A stretch of 64,000 nt of DNA from NCBI GenBank assembly GCA_023614405.1, contig CM042694.1:114698685-114762684 (forward strand). The letters are read 5' to 3'. Source of the DNA: Avena insularis. Its lineage: Eukaryota; Streptophyta; Magnoliopsida; Poales; Poaceae. Positions 1 through 13,941 of this stretch are shown here, piece by piece. Made by a program: the position numbers and the translations under genes. Below the pieces are notes generated by a model that worked only from the letters and a program-made list of their open reading frames with translations, searched no databases and had not been told where the DNA came from. Position 1 is the first letter of the stretch; each line of letters begins with the position of its first letter.

Positions 1-158
1 TATATATATAGGCTGGAATTACCTACCGACTCAAACTAACTAGTACAACTCGGTTTCCAACTCCTATACGGATACATGCAAGAATACTAGCCAGGTACGG
101 TGGAATCTACGACGCACTGACGTCTTGTCGACATCGAGAGTGATTAGGATTCCTAACA
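1..158 (-). mobile_element. Solo LTR, truncated by window edge
   Basis: This is the end of the LTR that separates array units. It runs from the TATATATA stretch to the terminal CTAACA and is followed by AAGTT at 159-163. Orientation is inferred from the full copies, where a TATATATA box precedes an AATAAAG signal on the minus strand. Confidence 0.85.
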
Positions 159-3100
159 AAGTTAACCTTGGGCGACAACAACCTTGTTATTGGGCATACA
201 CAATAGAATAAATAGCTCCTAGTCGATACATCAGTTGTAACAAACTAGTTACAAAGATCAGACCATAATGATCAACTAATGAACGAAATCGGTGGCACCA
301 TGTGTAGGCGGGTGCCCAATGGATCTGAAGAGGTTTAGCCAGGGAGTGAGAAGAGGTGGAGGGCGTCAGTGAGGAGGAGAGTGCGAAACTCTAGGCCTGA
401 CGTGGAATCGGCCGCGGGGCGATAGGCAGTGGCCATGTGCTAGGGTTTTGGTTTGTCCATGGACCCTGGAAGCACTGCAACGCAAAGCGTAAACCTCTCA
501 CGATCTCAAGGCAAGGAATTACAAAGTTCTCAGCATACGCTAATACCCGTGGCGCCTCCTTGCACTTTATGTTGAGTAGTGTTGAGAAATGTTGTTGTTA
601 CTTTAAAAGACCAAGAAATGTTAGTCAGTCGTTCCATATCTCCCACGCAACATTGATCTTGATTGTTGTACTGTAATCTATAATTGGTCTAGATGATGAA
701 TCAAGTAAGGAGTTTAAACCAAGAATGACCTTGGGTGTTCGGCATACACATTAAAATAGCTCCTACTAGTCGGTGGACACGAATAATGTTAAGATCAGTC
801 AATGACTGAACTATGCTTTATTTTATCAAGAACGACACGACTAATGTTAAGATTCTTAGAGGATAAATTAGCACCAGATATTGAACAAACAATTTGCAAC
901 AATCTCTAAACAAAAAAGAACGAGTTTGAAATGTTCAGCACCGATGAATAATGCCAATGAATTGAACACGATTGAAGAAACATTGTCACGGTTTCATCGC
1001 GTTGTGCCTGAATCAGAGTTTTCTCCCAAGAAAAATCATAGTGCTGCAAATTGTAGCGAGGTAGGTTGCAAACTTTAGGCTGCAACTCTAACATGGTGCT
1101 CTATAGCATCCAAGAAACAAGATAGGTACATATCTATACTACATGCATTGCTCATGTAGCAAGAACGCAGCTAGTGTCACTATTATTCTGAAAACAATAA
1201 TAGTGAATCAACCAAAGTGAACAAGTAGACTCCGTGCATGTACCAGACGAACAAGAATGAATTGGCCTGCTGGGAAAAAATTATTCCAGTTTTTTATCCC
1301 AAAGGGTGGTTACAACAATGGTCCTATAAGAATTAACAAAGACAAAGTTTAACTAACAACGGGATTTTCTTACTAATTTCAGAAGTTTGAGAGACACTTA
1401 ATATACAGTACATATTGATTGTATGAAATCAACAGAGCATTCCAGTACTACCACTCATTTACAAAATAGAATACATAATTCAGACCCCATCCCTAGTTTC
1501 AACAAATGTGTAGTAGTGATGATAGAGTTTGACAAATCTATTTTTGGTGAAGAAAACAATTCCAATGTAAAAACCCTTGCATGTTCACCCCTAATCAAGA
1601 TAAGTTGCCGTACTCATTATAAGAAAAAGGAACTTCGAAGAACCCACCTTCGCTCTAGACCCGACTGCGGTAGTCATGGAGAGCAGGACCGCTACGCAAA
1701 AATCTGCTGACAATGTGGATGACGACGGCAGGAAGAACACCATATCTTAACTCAAAGTTTTACCCAACAAACTCTTAAGTTTTTTATTACCACACACACA
1801 CCATTGTATCAACATAACCAACACCAGTAAAGTCAGAGAAATGGAATTTTCTAGGCAGCAAGTTCCACGCCACGAGTCTGATATTGCTTGGTCATATCAA
1901 TAATTTACATCCCAAAGGCACCATTGGTTGGTTTTAGATTTTATGACCTGACTTATTTTAGTTAGCTAAGTATTAAAATCGAATCGTCTTGGCACAAAAC
2001 TGGCATAGAAAAATACTCGTTTGATATGTTAACTCGTGTTACTGGCTAAGATTTTGTCCAATGGTAGTCTACAATTGAAACTGCAAACCAAATTTTCTTC
2101 TAGATGTACCTTCTATGTGAGATGACTCTCCTCGTGCCAAGGAAATTGAGTTGTGGAAGTGAAGAGGTATGCACATATACTATTGTAATTTATTTTTTAG
2201 AGTGATATAAGTTTTATATTCTTAAGTTTTACATGTAGATGAATGAGAAAGGATGCTTTTGGCAAGAGCGAAATTCTTCACTCGGCCTGAATGATCAATC
2301 TAAGCACAACTGCCAGCCATGTGCTATAATGGAGACAGTAGTCTTCCCTTATATTCTGAGGGATCATCTGTTAGCTGTGGAAAGTCATTTTTCTCTTTCT
2401 CAATTCTATGTCATCCAACTAACAAAATATCCAACGTGCCAACTCCAAGTGAAGGCTAACATCACCATTGCACATGTCTTGTCAGTACCTCCATTGAGTC
2501 GCAACCATTTGCACAAAATGATAATCTACTTGTTGTTCTTGGTGTACGGACGATTCCTACCAAGTACCATACATCGCCCGAGACCTCCCATTATAAGTAC
2601 CGCCATATGAATCACAACCATGTGCACAAAACAGTACTCTACTTATTATTCCTGGTCGACGAACGATTCATATGAAGCAAAGCACACAACATCATCCGAG
2701 ACCTCCCATACCTAAGTAATTCCACATTCTAACAGAACCAACAAGGAATCCGGCATGCAATACAGTACCAAAGGAGTTGAATTCACCTGCAACTTCGAAA
2801 CATTTGAGGAGTGACCCGTGGAGCGGTAACTAGTAACTGGTCAGGGACGAAGAATTGTGGCTATGGGGAGGTGGAAGAGTGAAGGTGGGAAACCCGTGAA
2901 GCGAGTCAAGAAGCACTCCAATCCGAAGCCTACTCACTCCTCTCACAGTCTCAAGACAAGGAATTCCCAAGTGCTCAGCATCCGCTAATATCAATGGCGC
3001 CTCCTTGGCTCCTTGCGCTAGATATAAAGTAGCTCTCAGAAATGTTGTTGTGGCTTTAAAAAAACCAATATATCCCTCTAGCTCGCTCGCTCTCTATCTC

Positions 3101-3164
3101 CCCACCGCAACACATGCTCTTGGTATTGTCTAACTGTTCTGAATGATGAACCAAGTACGAAGTT
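159..3164. repeat. Array unit body, copy 1
   Basis: Body between two solo LTRs. Near 289-800 it holds module A: a leader-like stretch, a CTAGGGTTTT telo-box motif and a TTTAAAAG stretch. Near 2760-3160 it holds the related module B. At 1196-1204 the spacer between the arms of the CACTATTATT/AATAATAGTG hairpin is one base short of the usual form. It shares GACAGTAG (about 2335) only with copy 2 and has a private AGAGTGATAT variant. The recurring plus-strand ORF (2239-2610) is shifted by a missing G near 2493. No gene is called. Confidence 0.95.
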
Positions 3165-3611
3165 TGTTGGAATTGGTCCCGACACGCCGCGTAAACTCGC
3201 CGAGTATTTTTCGACGGTACGCGCACGTTGCACAGCTAGCTCGTTTACTTCCGAACTGATCTGGCAAAGACTTCCGGCGAGACGTCGCAAGTATACACGC
3301 ACGTAGCTAACTAGGCCAGAATTCGGACGATTTACTGTCGTCGGAACACAAGCACGCGTGTCGATTGATTTCTACGCACTTCTCGTGCGTGTCTTTCTTC
3401 TTTATTTCTCAATTGATCTCACGGTGTGGTTCTTTACAACGTCAGACTACATGTATATATATAGGCTGGAATTACCTACCGACTCAAACTAACTAGTACA
3501 ACTCGGTTTCCAACTCCTATACGGATACATGCAAGAATACTAGCCAGGTACGGTGGAATCTACGACGCACTGACGTCTTGTCGACATCGAGAGTGATTAG
3601 GATTCCTAACA
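3165..3611 (-). mobile_element. Solo LTR between copies 1 and 2
   Basis: 447 bases beginning TGTTGG and ending CCTAACA, with AAGTT directly before (3160-3164) and after (3612-3616): a 5-base target duplication. There is no internal retrotransposon sequence, so this is a solo LTR. On the minus strand a TATATATA box (about 3454-3463) is followed ~60 bases on by AATAAAG, which favours minus orientation. The ends and the 5-base duplication fit a copia-type LTR; the family is not identified. Confidence 0.9.
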
Positions 3612-6603
3612 AAGTTAACCTTGGGCGACAACAACCTTGTTATTGGGCATACACAATAGAATAAATAGCTCCTAGTCGATACATCAGTTGTAACAAACTA
3701 GTTACAAAGATCAGACCATAATGATCAACTAATGAACGAAATCGGTGGCACCATGTGTAGGCGGGTGCCCAATGGATCTGAAGAGGTTTAGCCAGGGAGT
3801 GAGAAGAGGTGGGCGCCAGTGAGGAGAGTGCGAAACTCTAGGCCTGACGTGGAATCGGCCATGGGCGATAGGCAGTGGCCATGTGCTAGGGTTTTGGTTT
3901 GTCCATGGACCTGGAAGCACTGCAACGCGTAAACCTCTCACGATCTCAAGGCAAGGAATTACAAAGTTCTCAGCATACGCTAATGCCCGTGGCGCCTCCT
4001 TGCACTTTATGTTGAGTAGTGTTGAGAAATGTTGTTGTTACTTTAAAAGACCAAGAAATGTTAGTCAGTCGTTCCATATCTCCCGCAACATTGATCTTGA
4101 TTGTTGTACTGTAATCTATAATTGGTCTAGATGATGAATCAAGTAAGGAGTTTAAACCAAGAATGACCTTGGGTGTTCGGCATACACATTAAAATAGCTC
4201 CTACTAGTCGGTGGACACGAATAATGTTAAGATCAGTCAATGACTGAACTATGCTTTATTTTATCAAGAACGACACGACTAATGTTAAGATTCTTAGAGG
4301 ATAAAATAAGCACCAGATATTGAACAAACAATTTGCAACAATCTCTAAACAAAAAAGAACGAGTTTGAAATGTTCAGCACCGATGAATAATGCCAATGAA
4401 TTGAACACGATTGAAGAAACATTGTCACGGTTTCATCGCGTTGTGCCTGAATCAGAGTTTTCTCCCCAAGAAAAATCATAGTGCTGCAAATTGTAGCGAG
4501 GTAGGTTGCAAACTTTAGGCTGCAACTCTAACATGGTGCTCTATAGCATCCAAGAAACAAGATAGGTACATATCCATACTACATGCATTGCTCATGTAGC
4601 AAGAACGCAAGCTAGTGTCACTATTATTCTGAAAAACAATAATAGTGAATCAACCAAAGTGAACAAGTAGACTCCCGTGCATGTACCAGACGAACAAGAA
4701 TGAATTGGCCTGCTGGGAAAAAAATTATTCCAGTTTTTTATCCCAAAGGGTGGTTACAACAATGGTCCTATAAGAATTAACAAAGACAAAGTTTAACTAA
4801 CAACGGGATTTTCTTACTAATTTCAGAAGTTTGTGAGACAATTAATATACAGTACATATTGATTGTATGAAATCAACAGAGCATTCCAGTACTACCACTC
4901 ATTTACAAAATAGAATACATAATTCAGACCCCATCCCTAGTTTCAACAAATGTGTAGTAGTGATGATAGAGTTTGACAAATCTATTTTTGGTGAAGAAAA
5001 CAATTCCAATGTAAAAACCCTTGCATGTTCACCCCTAATCAAGATAAGTTGCCGTACTCATTATAAGAAAAAGGAACTTCGAAGAACCCACCTTCGCTCT
5101 AGACCCGATCACGGTAGTCATGGAGAGCAGGACCGCCATAAAAATCTGCTGACAATGTGGATGACGACGGCAGGAAGAACACCATATCTTAACTCAAAGT
5201 TTTACCCAACAAACTCTTAAGTTTTTTATTACCACACACACACCATTGTATCAACATAACCAACACCAGTAAAGTCAGAGAAATGGAATTTTCTAGGCAG
5301 CAAGTTCCACGCCACGAGTCTGATATTGCTTGGTCATATCAATAATTTACATCCCAAAGGCACCATTGGTTGGTTTTAGATTTTATGACCTGACTTATTT
5401 TAGTTAGCTAAGTATTAAAATCGAATCGTCTTGGCACAAAACTGGCATAGAAAAATACTCGTTTGATATGTTAACTCGTGTTACTGGCTAAGATTTTGTC
5501 CAATGGTAGTCTACAATTGAAACTGCAAACCAAATTTTCTTCTAGATGTACCTTCTATGTGAGATGACTCTCCTCGTGCCAAGGAAATTGAGTTGTGGAA
5601 GTGAAGAGGTATGCACATATACTATTGTAATTTATTTTTTAGAATGATATAAGTTTTATATTCTTAAGTTTTACATGTAGATGAATGAGAAAGGATGCTT
5701 TTGGCAAGAGCGAAATTCTTCACTCGGCCTGAATGATCAATCTAAGCACAACTGCCAGCCATGTGCTATAATGGAGACAGTAGTCTTCCCTTATATTCTG
5801 AGGGATCATCTGTTAGCTGTGGAAAGTCATTTTTCTCTTTCTCAATTCTATGTCATCCAACTAAAAAAATATCCAACGTGCCAACTCCAAGTGAAGGCTA
5901 ACATCACCATTGCACATGTCTTGTCAGTACCTCCATTGGAGTCGCAACCATTTGCACAAAATGATAATCTACTTGTTGTTCTTGGTGTACGGACGATTCC
6001 TACCAAGTACCATACATCGTCCGAGACCTCCCATTATGAGTACCGCCATATGAATCACAACCATGTGCACAAAACGGTACTCTACTTATTATTCCTGGTC
6101 GACGAACGATTCACATGAAGCAAAGCACACAACATCATCCGAGACCTCCCATACCTAAGTAATTCCACATTCTAACAGAACCAACAAGGAATCCGGCATG
6201 CAATACAGTACCAAAGGAGTTGAATTCACCTGCAACTTCGAAACATTTGAGGAGTGACCCGTGGAGCGGTAACTAGTAACTGGTCAGGGACGAAGAATTG
6301 TGGCTATGGGGAGGTGGAAGAGTGAAGGTGGGAAACCCGTGAAGCGAGTCAAGAAGCACTCCAATCCGAAGCCTACTCACTCCTCTCATAGTCTCAAGAC
6401 AAGGAATTCCCAAGTGCTCAGCATCCGCTAATATCAATGGCGCCTCCTCGGCTCCTTGCGCTAGATATAAAGTAGCTCTCAGAAATGTTGTTGTGGCTTT
6501 AAAAAAACCAATATATCACTCTAGCTCGCTCTCTATCTCCCCACCGCAACACATGCTCTTGGTATTGTCTAACTGTTCTGAATGATGAACCAAGTACGAA
6601 GTT
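3612..6603. repeat. Array unit body, copy 2
   Basis: Same layout as copy 1. The 145-codon plus-strand ORF (5681-6118) is complete here. Shares GACAGTAG with copy 1. A 10-base perfect stem (CACTATTATT with AATAATAGTG, 9-base loop) lies at about 4619-4647 and recurs in the other copies. Confidence 0.95.
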
Positions 6604-7057
6604 TGTTGGAATTGGTCCCGACACGCCGCGTAAACTCGCCGAGTATTTTTCGACGGTACGCGCACGTTGCACAGCTAGCTCGTTTACTTCCGAACTGATC
6701 TGGCAAAGACTTCCGGCGAGACGTCGCAAGTATACACGTACGTAGCTAACTAGGCCAGAATTCGGACGATTTACTGTCTCGTCGGAACACAAGCACGCGT
6801 GTCGATTGGGATTTCTACACGCACTTCTCGTGCGTGTCTTTCTTTCTTTATTTCTCAATTGATCTCACGGTGTGGTTCTTTACAACGTCAGACTACATGT
6901 ATATATATAGGCTGGAATTACCTACCGACTCAAACTAACTAGTACAACTCGGTTTCCAACTCCTATACGGATACATGCAAGAATACTAGCCAGGTACGGT
7001 GGAATCTACGACGCACTGACGTCTTGTCGACATCGAGAGTGATTAGGATTCCTAACA
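6604..7057 (-). mobile_element. Solo LTR between copies 2 and 3
   Basis: 454 bases, TGTTGG to CTAACA, flanked by AAGTT on both sides. It differs from the previous LTR mainly by short indels next to CG dinucleotides. Confidence 0.9.
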
Positions 7058-10000
7058 AAGTTAACCTTGGGCGACAACAACCTTGTTATTGGGCATACAC
7101 AATAGAATAAATAGCTCCTAGTCGATACATCAGTTGTAACAAACTAGTTACAAAGATCAGACCATAATGATCAACTAATGAACGAAATCGGTGGCACCAT
7201 GTGTAGGCGGGTGCCCAATGGATCTGAAGAGGTTTAGCCAGGGAGTGAGAAGAGGTGGAGGGCGTCAGTGAGGAGGAGAGTGCGAAACTCTAGGCCTGAC
7301 GTGGAATCGGCCGCGGGGCGATAGGCAGTGGCCATGTGCTAGGGTTTTGGTTTGTCCATGGACCCTGGAAGCACTGCAACGCGAAGCGTAAACCTCTCAC
7401 GATCTCAAGGCAAGGAATTACAAAGTTCTCAGCATACGCTAATGCCCGTGGCGCCTCCTTGCACTTTATGTTGAGTAGTGTTGAGAAATGTTGTTGTTAC
7501 TTTAAAAGACCAAGAAATGTTAGTCAGTCGTTCCATATCTCCCACGCAACATTGATCTTGATTGTTGTACTGTAATCTATAATTGGTCTAGATGATGAAT
7601 CAAGTAAGGAGTTTAAACCAAGAATGACCTTGGGTGTTCGGCATACACATTAAAATAGCTCCTACTAGTCGGTGGACACGAATAATGTTAAGATCAGTCA
7701 ATGACTGAACTATGCTTTATTTTATCAAGAACGACACGACTAATGTTAAGATTCTTAGAGGATAAAATAAGCACCAGATATTGAACAAACAATTTGCAAC
7801 AATCTCTAAACAAAAAAGAACGAGTTTGAAATGTTCAGCACCGATGAATAATGCCAATGAATTGAACACGATTGAAGAAACATTGTCACGGTTTCATCGC
7901 GTTGTGCCTGAATCAGAGTTTTCTCCCCAAGAAAAATCATAGTGCTGCAAATTGTAGCGAGGTAGGTTGCAAACTTTAGGCTGCAACTCTAACATGGTGC
8001 TCTATAGCATCCAAGAAACAAGATAGGTACATATCCATACTACATGCATTGCTCATGTAGCAAGAATAAGCTAGTGTCACTATTATTCTGAAAAACAATA
8101 ATAGTGAATCAACCAAAGTGAACAAGTAGACTCCGTGCATGTACCAGACGAACAAGAATGAATTGGCCTGCTGGGAAAAAAATTATTCCAGTTTTTTATC
8201 CCAAAGGGTGGTTACAACAATGGTCCTATAAGAATTAACAAAGACAAAGTTTAACTAACAACGGGATTTTCTTACTAATTTCAGAAGTTTGAGAGACACT
8301 TAATATACAGTACATATTGATTGTATGAAATCAACAGAGCATTCCAGTACTACCACTCATTTACAAAATAGAATACATAATTCAGACCCCATCCCTAGTT
8401 TCAACAAATGTGTAGTAGTGATGATAGAGTTTGACAAATCTATTTTTGGTGAAGAAAACAATTCCAATGTAAAAACCCTTGCATGTTCACCCCTAATCAA
8501 GATAAGTTGCCGTACTCATTATAAGAAAAAGGAACTTCGAAGAACCCACCTTCGCTCTAGACCCGACTGCGGTAGTCATGGAGAGCAGGACCGCTACGCA
8601 AAAATCTGCTGACAATGTGGATGACGACGGCAGGAAGAACACCATATCTTAACTCAAAGTTTTACCCAACAAACTCTTAAGTTTTTTATTACCACACACA
8701 CACCATTGTATCAACATAACCAACACCAGTAAAGTCAGAGAAATGGAATTTTCTAGGCAGCAAGTTCCACGCCACGAGTCTGATATTGCTTGGTCATATC
8801 AATAATTTACATCCCAAAGGCACCATTGGTTGGTTTTAGATTTTATGACCTGACTTATTTTAGTTAGCTAAGTATTAAAATCGAATCGTCTTGGCACAAA
8901 ACTGGCATAGAAAATACTAGTTTGATATGTTAACTCGTGTTACTGGCTAAGATTTTGTCCAATGGTAGTCTACAATTGAAACTGCAAACCAAATTTTCTT
9001 CTAGATGTACCTTCTATGTGAGATGACTCTCCTCGTGCCAAGGAAATTGAGTTGTGGAAGTGAAGAGGTATGCACATATACTATTGTAATTTATTTTTTA
9101 GAATGATATAAGTTTTATATTCTTAAGTTTTACATGTAGATGAATGAGAAAGGATGCTTTTGGCAAGAGCGAAATTCTTCACTCGGCCTGAATGATCAAT
9201 CTAAGCACAACTGCCAGCCATGTGCTATAATGGAGACAATAGTCTTCCCTTATATTCTGAGGGATCATCTGTTAGCTGTGGAAAGTCATTTTTCTCTTTC
9301 TCAATTCTATGTCATCCAACTAACAAAATATCCAACGTGCCAACTCCAAGTGAAGGCTAACATCACCATTGCACATGTCTTGTCAGTACCTCCATTGGAG
9401 TCGCAACCATTTGCACAAAATGATAATCTACTTGTTGTTCTTGGTGTACGGACGATTCCTACCAAGTACCATACATCGCCCGAGACCTCCCATTATGAGT
9501 ACCGCCATATGAATCACAACCATGTGCACAAAACGGTACTCTACTTATTATTCCTGGTCCATTTAACGATTCATATGAAGCAAAGCACACAACATCATCC
9601 GAGACCTCCCATACCTAAGTAATTCCACATTCTAACAGAACCAACAAGGAATCCGGCATGCAATATAGTACCAAAGGAGTTGAATTCACCTGCAACTTCG
9701 AAACATTTGAGGAGTGACCCGTGGAGCGGTAACTAGTAACTGGTCAGGGACGAAGAATTGTGGCTATGGGGAGGTGGAAGAGTGAAGGTGGGAAACCCGT
9801 GAAGCGAGTCAAGAAGCACTCCAATCCGAAGCCTACTCCTCTCGCAGTCTCAAGACAAGGAATTCCCAAGTGCTCAGCATCCGCTAATATCAATGGCGCC
9901 TCCTCGGCTCCTTGCGCTAGATATAAAGTAGCTCTCAGAAATGTTGTTGTGGCTTTAAAAAAACCAATATATCACTCTAGCTCGCTCGCTCTCTATCTCC

Positions 10001-10063
10001 CCACCGCAACACATGCTCTTGGTATTGTCTAACTGTTCTGAATGATGAACCAAGTACGAAGTT
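7058..10063. repeat. Array unit body, copy 3
   Basis: Same layout. A private change near 8066 removes a CG-containing stretch (AAGAATAAGC instead of AAGAACGCAAGC). Another near 9560, beside CG, extends the recurring ORF to 160 codons (9140-9622). Within the body, 9398-9510 and 9511-9620 are two diverged tandem copies of a ~113-base segment, a feature of all units. Confidence 0.95.
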
Positions 10064-10511
10064 TGTTGGAATTGGTCCCGACACGCCGCGTAAACTCGCC
10101 GAGTATTTTTCGACGGTACGCGCACGTTGCACAGCTAGCTCGTTTACTTCCGAACTGATCTGGCAAAGACTTCCGGCGAGACGTCGCAAGTATACACGTA
10201 CGTAGCTAACTAGGCCAGAATTCGGACGATTTACTGTCTCGGAACACAAGCACGGCGTGTCGATTGATTTCTACGCACTTCTCGTGCGTGTCTTTCTTTC
10301 TTTATTTCTCAATTGATCTCACGGTGTGGTTCTTTACAACGTCAGACTACATGTATATATATAGGCTGGAATTACCTACCGACTCAAACTAACTAGTACA
10401 ACTCGGTTTCCAACTCCTATACGGATACATGCAAGAATACTAGCCAGGTACGGTGGAATCTACGACGCACTGACGTCTTGTCGACATCGAGAGTGATTAG
10501 GATTCCTAACA
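10064..10511 (-). mobile_element. Solo LTR between copies 3 and 4
   Basis: 448 bases with the same TGTTGG and CTAACA ends and AAGTT flanks. Confidence 0.9.
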
Positions 10512-13496
10512 AAGTTAACCTTGGGCGACAACAACCTTGTTATTGGGCATACACAATAGAATAAATAGCTCCTAGTCGATACATCAGTTGTAACAAACTA
10601 GTTACAAAGATCAGACCATAATGATCAACTAATGAACGAAATCGGTGGCACCATGTGTAGGCGGGTGCCCAATGGATCTGAAGAGGTTTAGCCAGGGAGT
10701 GAGAAGAGGTGGAGGCGCCAGTGAGGAGGAGAGTGCGAAACTCTAGGCCTGACGTGGAATCGTCAAGGCGATAGGCAGTGGCCATGTGCTAGGGTTTTGG
10801 TTTGTCCATGGACCCTGAAGCACTGCAACGCGAAGCGTAAACCTCTCACGATCTCAAGGCAAGGAATTACAAAGTTCTCAGCATACGCTAATGCCCGTGG
10901 CGCCTCCTTGCACTTTATGTTGAGTAGTGTTGAGAAATGTTGTTGTTACTTTAAAAGACCAAGAAATGTTAGTCAGTCGCTCCATATCTCCCACGCAACA
11001 TTGATCTTGATTGTTGTACTGTAATCTATAATTGGTCTAGATGATGAATCAAGTAAGGAGTTTAAACCAAGAATGACCTTGGGTGTTCGCATACACATTA
11101 AAATAGCTCCTACTAGTCGGTGGACACGAATAATGTTAAGATCAGTCAATGACTGAACTATGCTTTATTTTATCAAGAACGACACGACTAATGTTAAGAT
11201 TCTTAGAGGATAAAATAAGCACCAGATATTGAACAAACAATTTGCAACAATCTCTAAACAAAAAAGAACGAGTTTGAAATGTTCAGCACCGATGAATAAT
11301 GCCAATGAATTGAACACGATTGAAGAAACATTGTCACGGTTTCATCGCGTTGTGCCTGAATCAGAGTTTTCTCCCAAGAAAAATCATAGTGCTGCAAATT
11401 GTAGCGAGGTAGGTTGCAAACTTTAGGCTGCAACTCTAACATGGTGCTCTATAGCATCCAAGAAACAAGATAGGTACATATCCATACTACATGCATTGCT
11501 CATGTAGCAAGAACGCAAGCTAGTGTCACTATTATTCTGAAAAACAATAATAGTGAATCAACCAAAGTGAACAAGTAGACTCCCGTGCATGTACCAGACG
11601 AACAAGAATGAATTGGCCTGCTGGGAAAAAAATTATTCCAGTTTTTATCCCAAAGGGTGGTTACAACAATGGTCCTATAAGAATTAACAAAGACAAAGTT
11701 TAACTAACAACGGATTTTCTTACTAATTTCAGAAGTTTGAGAGACACTTAATATACAGTACATATTGATTGTATGAAATCAACAGAGCATTCCAGTACTA
11801 CCACTCATTTACAAAATAGAATACATAATTCAGACCCCATCCCTAGTTTCAACAAATGTGTAGTAGTGATGATAGAGTTTGACAAATCTATTTTTGGTGA
11901 AGAAAACAATTCCAATGTAAAAACCCTTGCATGTTCACCCCTAATCAAGATAAGTTGCCGTACTCATTATAAGAAAAAGGAACTTCAAGAACCCACCTTC
12001 GCTCTAGACCCGATGCGGTAGTCATGGAGAGCAGGATCACGCAAAAATCTGCTGACAATGTGGATGACGACGGCAGGAAGAACACCATATCTTAACTCAA
12101 AGTTTTACCCAACAATCTCTTAAGTTTTTTATTACCACACACACACCATTGTATCAACATAACCAACACCAGTAAAGTCAGAGAAATGGAATTTTCTAGG
12201 CAGCAAGTTCCACGCCACGAGTCTGATATTGCTTGGTCATATCAATAATTTACATCCCAAAGGCACCATTGGTTGGTTTTAGATTTTATGACCTGACTTA
12301 TTTTAGTTAGCTAAGTATTAAAATCGAATCGTCTTGGCACAAAACTGGCATAGAAAATACTGCTTGATATGTTAACTCGTGTTACTGGCTAAGATTTTGT
12401 CCAATGGTAGTCTACAATTGAAACTGCAAACCAAATTTTCTTCTAGATGTACCTTCTATGTGAGATGACTCTCCTCGTACAAGGAAATTGAGTTGTGGAA
12501 GTGAAGAGGTATGCACATATACTATTGTAATTTATTTTTTAGAATGATATAAGTTTTATATTCTTAAGTTTTACATGTAGATGAATGAGAAAGGATGCTT
12601 TTGGCAAGAGCGAAATTCTTCACTCGGCCTGAATGATCAATCTAAGCACAACTGCCAGCCATGTGCTATAATGGAGACAATAGTCTTCCCTTATATTCTG
12701 AGGGATCATCTGTTAGCTGTGGAAAGTCATTTTTCTTTCTCAATTCTATGTCATCCAACTAACAAAATATCCAACGTGCCAACTCCAAGTGAAGGCTAAC
12801 ATCACCATTGCACATGTCTTGTCAGTACCTCCATTGGAGTCGCAACCATTTGCACAAAATGATAATCTACTTGTTGTTCTTGGTGTACGGACGATTCCTA
12901 CCAAGTACCATACATCGCCCGAGACCTCCCATTATGAGTACCGCCATATGAATCACAACCATGTGCACAAACGGTACTCTACTTATTATTCCTGGTCGAT
13001 TAACGATTCATATGAAGCAAAGCACACAACATCATCCGAGACCTCCCATACCTAAGTAATTCCACATTCTAACAGAACCAACAAGGAATCCGGCATGCAA
13101 TACAGTACCAAAGGAGTTGAATTCACCTGCAACTTCGAAACATTTGAGGAGTGACCCGTGGAGCGGTAACTAGTAACTGGTCAGGGACGAAGAATTGTGG
13201 CTATGGGGAGGTGGAAGAGTGAAGGTGGGAAACCCGTGAAGCGAGTCAAGAAGCACTCCAATCCGAAGCCTACTCACTCCTCTCACAGTCTCAAGACAAG
13301 GAATTCCCAAGTGCTCAGCATCCGCTAATATCAATGGCGCCTTGGCTCCTTGCGCCAGATATAAAGTAGCTCTCAGAAATGTTGTTGTGGCTTTAAAAAC
13401 CAATATATCCCTCTAGCTCGCCGCTCTATCTCCCCACCGCAACACATGCTCTTGGTATTGTCTAACTGTTCTGAATGATGAACCAAGTACGAAGTT
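10512..13496. repeat. Array unit body, copy 4
   Basis: Same layout, one of the copies richest in small indels. Two bases are missing near 12735, which breaks the recurring ORF after 72 codons (12581-12799). CGTGCC is changed to CGTACA near 12477. Confidence 0.95.
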
Positions 13497-13941
13497 TGTT
13501 GAATTGGTCCCGACACGCCAGAACTCGCCGAGTATTTTTCGACGGTACGCGACGCTGCACAGCTAGCTCGCTTTACTTCGAACTGATCTGGCAAAGACTT
13601 CCGGAGACGTCGCAAGTATACACGCACGTAGCTAACTAGGCCAGAATTCGGACGATTTACTGTCTCGTCGGAACACAAGCACGTGTCGATTGATTTCTAC
13701 ACGCACTTCTCGTATGCGTGTCTTTCTTTCTTTATTTCTCAATTGATCTCACGGTGTGGTTCTTTACAACGTCAGACTACATGTATATATATAGGCTGGA
13801 ATTACCTACCGACTCAAACTAACTAGTACAACTCGGTTTCCAACTCCTATACGGATACATGCAAGAATACTAGCCAGGTACGGTGGAATCTACGACGCAC
13901 TGACGTCTTGTCGACATCGAGAGTGATTAGGATTCCTAACA
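13497..13941 (-). mobile_element. Solo LTR between copies 4 and 5
   Basis: 445 bases. It starts TGTTGAATT with one G missing and ends CTAACA; AAGTT flanks are intact. Several CG-adjacent indels lie in 13510-13620. Confidence 0.88.

Noticed and set aside
1423..1710. Recurring 95-codon ORF starting MKSTEHSSTTTH
   Set aside because: Conserved only because units are near-identical; low-complexity composition, no domain, altered at CG sites, and the homologue near 61.35 kb does not keep it.
9140..9622. Recurring 145-160-codon plus-strand ORF starting MNEKGCFWQERN in each array unit
   Set aside because: It is broken by small indels in copies 1, 4, 7 and 9, has a stop after about 10 codons in segment E, and has no recognisable domain. 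Its conservation is explained by recent duplication.
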